In this document: in pieces, positions 36,696-40,388 of the stretch
Layout of the letters: every line of letters starts with the position of its first letter
Position numbering within the stretch: the stretch's first letter is position 1
Source of the DNA: Desulfobulbaceae bacterium
GTDB lineage: Bacteria > Desulfobacterota > Desulfobulbia > Desulfobulbales > VMSU01
Reading direction: 5' to 3'
NCBI GenBank assembly: GCA_013792005.1
Contig: VMSU01000136.1
Coordinates: forward strand, 1-40,388
Length of the DNA stretch: 40,388 bases
Made by a program: the position numbers and the translations under genes
Notes under the pieces: model-generated
Told to the model about the DNA's origin: nothing
The model's database searches: none
Seen by the model: the letters and a program-made list of their open reading frames with translations, nothing else

Positions 36696-36965
36696 TTAAT
36701 AATGATAGCGGGCTTGTAGGAAATCAATTCGATCATCGCGGACAAGATACACTATACGGTGTTCTTGAGTCAATCGACGGAACCATGTGCCAGGGGAGAG
36801 ATATTTGAGAGGTTCCGGCTTACCGATGCCAGAAAAAGGGTCTCGCATAATGGCTTCAATCAGACTAAAAGCCCGAAGTGTAACTTTACGATCGGTTTCA
36901 ACCCAATGACGTAAATCATCGCGGAATTCTGGTTGAAAAATAGCCTCACGGCTCTTACTCTTCAA
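36696..36965 (-). CDS. yoeB: YoeB/Txe-type mRNA interferase toxin
   Basis: 89 residues if started at TTG 36965, which overlaps the antitoxin stop by 11 bases; the open frame runs further upstream but enters the antitoxin. 'RDDLRHWVETDRKVTLRAFSLIEAIMRDPFSGIGKPEPLKYLSPGTWFRRLTQEHRIVYLV' pattern (blocks DPFSGIGKPEPLK, WFRRLTQEHRIVY) and terminal 'QARYHY' are the YoeB/Txe signature with its catalytic His/Tyr tail. YoeB cleaves mRNA at the ribosome. No separate ribosome-binding site is needed if coupled. Confidence 0.88.
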   Translation of the reverse strand: MKSKSREAIFQPEFRDDLRHWVETDRKVTLRAFSLIEAIMRDPFSGIGKPEPLKYLSPGTWFRRLTQEHRIVYLVRDDRIDFLQARYHY

Positions 36966-37233
36966 AACCCATATCCTTGCGAAGTTCCGAAATAGTGGCA
37001 GGTCCCCCCTCACATTTAAGAGCGCGGTCAAGAGCGGCAAGTAACCTTTCTGCGTTGACAGGAGAACGGAGCAAATGAGTTGTTTCCAGCAGGCTTTCCA
37101 ATTCATCAGCTGCAATCATAGCTACGCTACCACCTTTACGACGACGGATAACAACAATTTCACGATTGTCCGTCACCTCGTCACATAAACCAGCAAAATT
37201 TGCTCGGGCATTAGAGTAAGTTGTTTGAAGCAT
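36955..37233 (-). CDS. yefM: YefM/Phd-type antitoxin
   Basis: 92 residues, ATG 37233 behind AAGAGGTGA. Phd/YefM fold: 'TTYSNARANFAGLCDEVTDNREIVVIRRRKGGSVAMIAADELESLLET' (blocks YSNARANFAGLCDEV, IVVIRRRKGGSVAMI, DELESLLET). The C-terminus binds and neutralises the toxin; the N-terminus binds the operator found just upstream. First gene of the pair. Confidence 0.92.
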   Translation of the reverse strand: MLQTTYSNARANFAGLCDEVTDNREIVVIRRRKGGSVAMIAADELESLLETTHLLRSPVNAERLLAALDRALKCEGGPATISELRKDMGFEE

Positions 37234-37253
37234 AGTGTCACCTCTTAAGATTG

Positions 37254-37288
37254 TTGTACCGTAATATTGTACAATAGAATTTTATCAA
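37254..37288 (-). promoter_or_regulatory. Promoter and operator of the toxin-antitoxin pair
   Basis: On the minus strand TTGATA (37288-37283, 5/6) and TATTAC (37266-37261, 4/6) are 16 bp apart. The -10 is inside the inverted repeat TTGTAC...GTACAA (37254-37274), resembling the TGTACA operators bound by YefM-YoeB, so the pair is probably autorepressed. Confidence 0.6.
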
Positions 37289-37357
37289 AGCGATAAAAAT
37301 AAACAGCCTTCTAGGGAACAAGTAAACTGTCCGGATTTGTCGCACATGATCAATTTT

Positions 37358-38230
37358 TCAAGTATGATGCTGAGTGATACGCTCAACAACCTGCCCTCCA
37401 ACCAAGTTGATCGTAACCACCCTGGCAACAGTTATTCCATCCTCCAATTTATGTCTATTCTCCTGTGCTGTAGCTGTCATAGCCCCACATCTGTATCCTA
37501 CCGTTACCGTTATTAACTTGAGGGACGCTGAAACTCGAGGTGTCCAATTGTACTGAAGTCGTTGAGGGCAGCAGATGTTCTGAATCCACATAATTATCAT
37601 TGCTCCCGTCCCACCAGCCAATCATTACCCCATTCATAGTGACCCCTCCTGTTGGGTTAGTCCAACTAACGGTCTGCAACCCTGGAATATTCATGGTGGA
37701 AACATCATGCGAAGCCGGGACGATTACGGTGGGGAAGAGTGCGGCAGAAAGTTCAGTATTCAGATAGGGACGCTTAGCGATTGTTCGACTAAAGTACGCA
37801 GCGGAGCATTCCCTACCAAAACTGCATCAGCCGTTTCGGCGGACAGCTTGACGGTGTACACTGCCTGGTCTGGAATAGCGTTCAGAACTGTATCATCCGC
37901 AATCGGGTACATGTAATCACCGTTACCCCCATACATATAAAAGTTAGTCTGCTCCTCAACACTACTGGCAGGAACACGGCATTCCACTCAGCATAGGTGA
38001 TAAGATCACGGTACGCGGCTCCAAGGCTCAAGAAAATGATGGCACCATCTATATTATCGCCCAAAAAATTATCAACACCACCCAAAATTCCAGTGTTGTC
38101 CTCCGCGACAGATCCGGCCGGCCGGCGTGGGCCGGTAAAGGAATCAGGAGGAATCATGGCCGGAGAAACAACCAGGCTTCACCGCCACCTCCGCAATTAC
38201 CGTAAAAGAAAAACTCATTTGGTGTTGTAA
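37358..38230 (-). pseudogene. Frameshifted relic of a beta-rich protein gene
   Basis: Minus-strand fragments in changing frames read in order: 'SFSFTVIAEVAVKPG' (near 38215-38170), 'VVSPAMIPPDSFTGPRR' with 'GGVDNFLGDNIDGAIIFLSLGAAYRDLITYAEWNAVF' (from 38157), 'VPASSVEEQTNFYMYGG' to 'LVGNAPLRTLVEQSLSVPI' (37987-37760), 'NIPGLQTVSWTNPTGGVTMNG' to 'IQMWGYDSYSTGE' (37694-37455) and 'HKLEDGITVARVVTINLVGGQ' (to 37358). Junctions at about 37980 and 37470 are one-base shifts. It looks like a secreted or surface protein broken in several places. I do not recognise a family. The frames may also reflect poor sequence. Confidence 0.4.
38156..38230 (+). CDS. Possible 24-residue basic peptide
   Basis: ATG 38156 follows AGGAGGAATC, a near-perfect ribosome-binding site. 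The peptide is short and strongly basic (RLHRHLRNYRKRKTH). It lies opposite the relic on the other strand. Only the strength of the site supports it; it may be chance. Confidence 0.2.
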   Translation: MAGETTRLHRHLRNYRKRKTHLVL

Positions 38231-38253
38231 ATTTGCTTTTGGAAGTGTATTTT
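38225..38253 (+). promoter_or_regulatory. Candidate promoter for the leader ORF and Kef antiporter
   Basis: TTGTAA (38225-38230, 4/6) and TATTTT (38248-38253, 4/6) are 17 bp apart, about 49 bp before the leader ATG. Confidence 0.3.
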
Positions 38254-38301
38254 TTTGCTCCTACACAGGTTGATTGCATCAAAAACCATCCAGGAGTAGC
38301 C

Positions 38302-38355
38302 ATGAAATTTAATTTTCATCTAGAATTTTACCTCACCAAACACGTCATACTTTGA
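38302..38355 (+). CDS. 17-codon leader ORF coupled to the Kef-type antiporter
   Basis: ATG 38302 is preceded by CAGGAG five bases away. It encodes MKFNFHLEFYLTKHVIL and stops at TGA 38353-38355, whose last base is the A of the antiporter ATG (TGATG). The antiporter itself has no ribosome-binding site in the preceding 20 bases, so ribosomes probably load at the leader and re-initiate. Confidence 0.55.
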   Translation: MKFNFHLEFYLTKHVIL

Positions 38356-40013
38356 TGATGGATTTCCTGCACACCCCAACTTTTGTCAATAGCGCCTGGA
38401 TTGCCAGCGCCTTTCTTTTCGGCTTTGCCTTCAAACAGTTCAATCTGCCGCCCATGCTCGGATTTCTCCTCTCCGGCTTTCTCATGAACTTTCTTGGCTT
38501 AACCGATGGTTCGCTTGATCTGGAAAAGATTGCCGACCTGGGAATTCTCCTTCTCTTGTTCACTATCGGCCTGAAACTCGACCTCAAAGGGATGACAAAG
38601 CCCGAGGTCTGGGGCGGAGCCACCATCCATGCCCTGCTTACCATCACCTTTTTGTCCCTGCTCGTCCTGGTCGGCTCAGCCTTTGGCTTGCATCATTTTA
38701 CCGGTCTTAGTTTAGCGCAAGCCACATTGATCGGTTTTGCTTTAAGTTTTTCCAGCACGGTTTTTGCCGTCAAATTCCTTGAAGAAAAAGGCCAGATGAA
38801 TGCCCTGCATGGACGGGCCTCCATCGGCATCCTCATTATGCAGGATCTGATGGCTGTCTTCTTTCTCGCTATATCCAAGGGCGAGTTCCCCGCCATCTGG
38901 GCACTGGCTCTTCCCCTGGTACTCATTGCTGCCCGACCTCTTTTACTCTATCTCATTGATCATATTGGTCATGGAGAGCTTCTGCCGCTGTCCGGTTTTT
39001 TTATTGCGCTGGTGGTTGGCGCCACCAGCTTCTCCATGGTGGGGCTCAAACCCGACCTTGGCGCTCTGATTGCTGGCATTCTGGTGGGCTCCCATACACG
39101 GTCCTCTGAATTGTCCAACTCCCTCTATGGCTTCAAGGACCTTTTTCTGATCGGGTTCTTTTTTCAGATAGGACTAACCGGTATCCCCCAAATGGAGCAT
39201 GTACTTATTGCCCTGGCCCTGTTAGCTACTCTTGTCGTCAAGTCAATATTGTTTTTCCTGGTGCTGACCCTCTTCCGCCTTCGGGCCCGAACAAGTTTAC
39301 TGGCCGCGCTCACCCTCTCCAGTTACTCTGAATTCGGCCTGCTGGTCGCGGCGATTGCCGCCAAAAAGGGCTGGCTCGACCCTCAATGGCTTATCATTGT
39401 CGCTTTGGCACTGACCTTTTCCTTCCTGGCAGCGGCGCCATTAAACAGCAAGGCTCTGGTCATCTATGACCGGTTTGCCGGTTTTTTCCGCCGATTTGAA
39501 ACCAGAACCCGCCATAAGGATGACCTTGAAATAAATCTTGGCCCTGCCGATATTCTTATTTTCGGGATGGGTCCCTTCGGAACAATGGCCTATAACACCA
39601 CGAGGGAACGCCAAGCTGACAAAGTGCTTGCCGTAGATTACAATAAAAAAACGGTAACCAAGCATCAGAGCGAAGGGCGTCGGGTAATCTGGGGGGATGC
39701 GACGGATTATGATTTCTGGCGCAAGATCGACCTGCAAAAGATCAAAATCATCATGCTGACCATGACCAAACACCAGGCAAACCTCTTGGCCCTGCAGGAA
39801 ATCAAGTCCGCGGGCTTTCAAGGACCGGTTTCCGCCACGGCCCGCTTTGAGGATGAACTTCTGGAACTTGAACAAGCCGGAGCCACCGCGGCCTATAATA
39901 TTTTTGCCGAGGCAGGAGCGGGTTATGCAGACCATGTATGCAAAACCACCGGCCTGGTCTGCAAGACAGAGTTCTTCGTGTCAGGCACTGAAATCCCGGT
40001 TTTAAAAAAATGA
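38355..40013 (+). CDS. Kef/YbaL-type cation:proton antiporter (CPA2) with TrkA-N domain
   Basis: 552 residues from ATG 38355 (a second ATG follows directly). The first ~370 residues form about twelve membrane segments of the Na/H-exchanger family: 'PPMLGFLLSGFLMNFLGL', 'ADLGILLLLFTIGLKLDLKGM', 'GFALSFSSTVFAVKFLEEKGQM', 'GRASIGILIMQDLMAVFFLA'. The C-terminal part is a TrkA-N/RCK nucleotide-binding domain: 'DILIFGMGPFGTMAYNTT', 'VLAVDYNKKTV', 'VIWGDATDYDFW', 'IIMLTMTKHQANLLAL'. CPA2 members exchange K+ or Na+ for H+, often in stress. It resembles KefB/YbaL but is shorter at the C-terminus. Translationally coupled to the leader ORF. Confidence 0.88.
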   Translation: MMDFLHTPTFVNSAWIASAFLFGFAFKQFNLPPMLGFLLSGFLMNFLGLTDGSLDLEKIADLGILLLLFTIGLKLDLKGMTKPEVWGGATIHALLTITFLSLLVLVGSAFGLHHFTGLSLAQATLIGFALSFSSTVFAVKFLEEKGQMNALHGRASIGILIMQDLMAVFFLAISKGEFPAIWALALPLVLIAARPLLLYLIDHIGHGELLPLSGFFIALVVGATSFSMVGLKPDLGALIAGILVGSHTRSSELSNSLYGFKDLFLIGFFFQIGLTGIPQMEHVLIALALLATLVVKSILFFLVLTLFRLRARTSLLAALTLSSYSEFGLLVAAIAAKKGWLDPQWLIIVALALTFSFLAAAPLNSKALVIYDRFAGFFRRFETRTRHKDDLEINLGPADILIFGMGPFGTMAYNTTRERQADKVLAVDYNKKTVTKHQSEGRRVIWGDATDYDFWRKIDLQKIKIIMLTMTKHQANLLALQEIKSAGFQGPVSATARFEDELLELEQAGATAAYNIFAEAGAGYADHVCKTTGLVCKTEFFVSGTEIPVLKK

Positions 40014-40231
40014 AGTAGATGTTGCCAGCCCCACCTGCTTCCCATGAACCTTACCCCAGAACAGCAACTGATCCTCACCCTTGCTGGCTGACAACCAGAT
40101 CATGATCCTGATGTTCAACCGCTCGGCCAGCGACTCCTTCAGCGCCAACCTGATCGTCGCCTTAAAACCAACCGGCCTCGCTCCGCCCTAAGTCCGCACC
40201 TTGTCTGTTTCGAGAGAAAATGGGGACAGAT
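40014..40231 (+). other. Short region with a gene fragment
   Basis: A frame ending TAA near 40192 reads 'DNQIMILMFNRSASDSFSANLIVALKPTGLAPP' (key: FNRSASDSFSANLIVAL), which looks like coding sequence without a start. An upstream ATG frame ('MNLTPEQQLILTLAG') stops early; a one-base shift would join them. I do not recognise the product. GGGACAGATTT lies at 40223-40233, next to the RAYT stop. Confidence 0.3.
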
Positions 40232-40388
40232 TTATTTTTCTTCTTTTCTTGGCCGACCAGGGCCTCTTAGCTCTAAACGGCGACCAACTTTTACAGAAAT
40301 TTCTCTGATAAACTTTCTGTTTGCGGTCAACTGGCCACGCTGGGTGGCTTCCCGAATAAGTTTCCACTCCGTATCAGGAATTGTTTCC
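40232..40388 (-). CDS. REP-associated tyrosine transposase, C-terminal end (cut by window)
   Basis: The minus-strand frame enters at the right edge and ends TAA 40234-40232, giving 51 residues. 'WKLIREATQRGQLTANRKFI' and 'VGRRLELRGPGRPRKEEK' match the C-terminus of RAYT/TnpA_REP proteins, which end '...GR....GRP.K'. These Y1 transposases of the IS200/IS605 type act on REP palindromes. The catalytic HUH and Tyr lie outside the window. Classification rests on the C-terminal pattern only. Confidence 0.65.
   Translation of the reverse strand, partial: ETIPDTEWKLIREATQRGQLTANRKFIREISVKVGRRLELRGPGRPRKEEK

Overview
The window looks like a chromosomal segment of a Gram-negative, probably anaerobic bacterium, most likely a Desulfobacterota (deltaproteobacterial) member near the Desulfobulbales. 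This is an inference from overall gene content: FlgO-type outer-membrane proteins, BamD, SecB, a NifA-type sigma-54 activator, GlrK/GlrR, DUF1566 proteins and many lipoproteins. No rRNA, tRNA or CRISPR array was seen.

Layout. (1) 1-5218: the 3' end of a large threonine-rich surface protein, then a convergent four-gene minus-strand operon. The operon encodes two FlgO-like envelope proteins, a small exported protein, and an unusual single-pass membrane protein. That last protein carries four copies of the FliM/FliN-type 'Q-x-x-I-[DE]-x-L' motif in its cytoplasmic half and Ig/cadherin-like domains in its periplasmic half. (2) 5355-7835: a divergent small protein with a FlgM-like N-terminal motif, a Crp/Fnr regulator broken by a one-base frameshift at a T7C5 run, and an HD-GYP-type protein with a degenerate GYP motif. 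(3) 7893-11130: a small cluster with a chromate-transporter remnant, an HDIG-rhodanese fusion and an MFS exporter. (4) 11586-13183: two convergent DUF1566 genes. (5) 13353-18621: glycogen debranching enzyme and GDSL hydrolase, then a NifA-type activator translationally coupled to queH and followed by a pyrimidine-dimer glycosylase. (6) 18610-28123: core housekeeping genes (bamD, trxB, trxA, rnr, secB, a TIGR01777 epimerase) mixed with a PilZ/histidine-kinase pair and small hypotheticals. (7) 28422-34687: a uvrA-glrK-(qseG-like)-glrR operon. (8) 34688-40388: a decayed, mobile-element-rich stretch with a palindromic repeat, an IS3-family element with an internally deleted transposase, a YefM/YoeB-type toxin-antitoxin pair, a frameshifted gene relic, a Kef-type cation/proton antiporter preceded by a 17-codon leader ORF, and the C-terminus of a REP-associated tyrosine transposase (RAYT).

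How parts may work together. The FlgO-like operon plus the FliM-motif membrane protein is the most novel candidate: two or three outer-membrane/periplasmic proteins co-translated with a protein that could present switch-complex-like motifs in the cytoplasm. A second signal is a dispersed palindromic element, present as a 93-bp and a 181-bp copy with the same 26-bp inverted ends. Both copies contain an 11-bp motif, GGGACAGATTT, that also lies directly downstream of the RAYT gene. The glrK-qseG-glrR arrangement matches the enterobacterial qseEGF operon but is here fused to uvrA by a stop/start overlap.

All assignments are by reading motifs and family resemblance; no database search was run.
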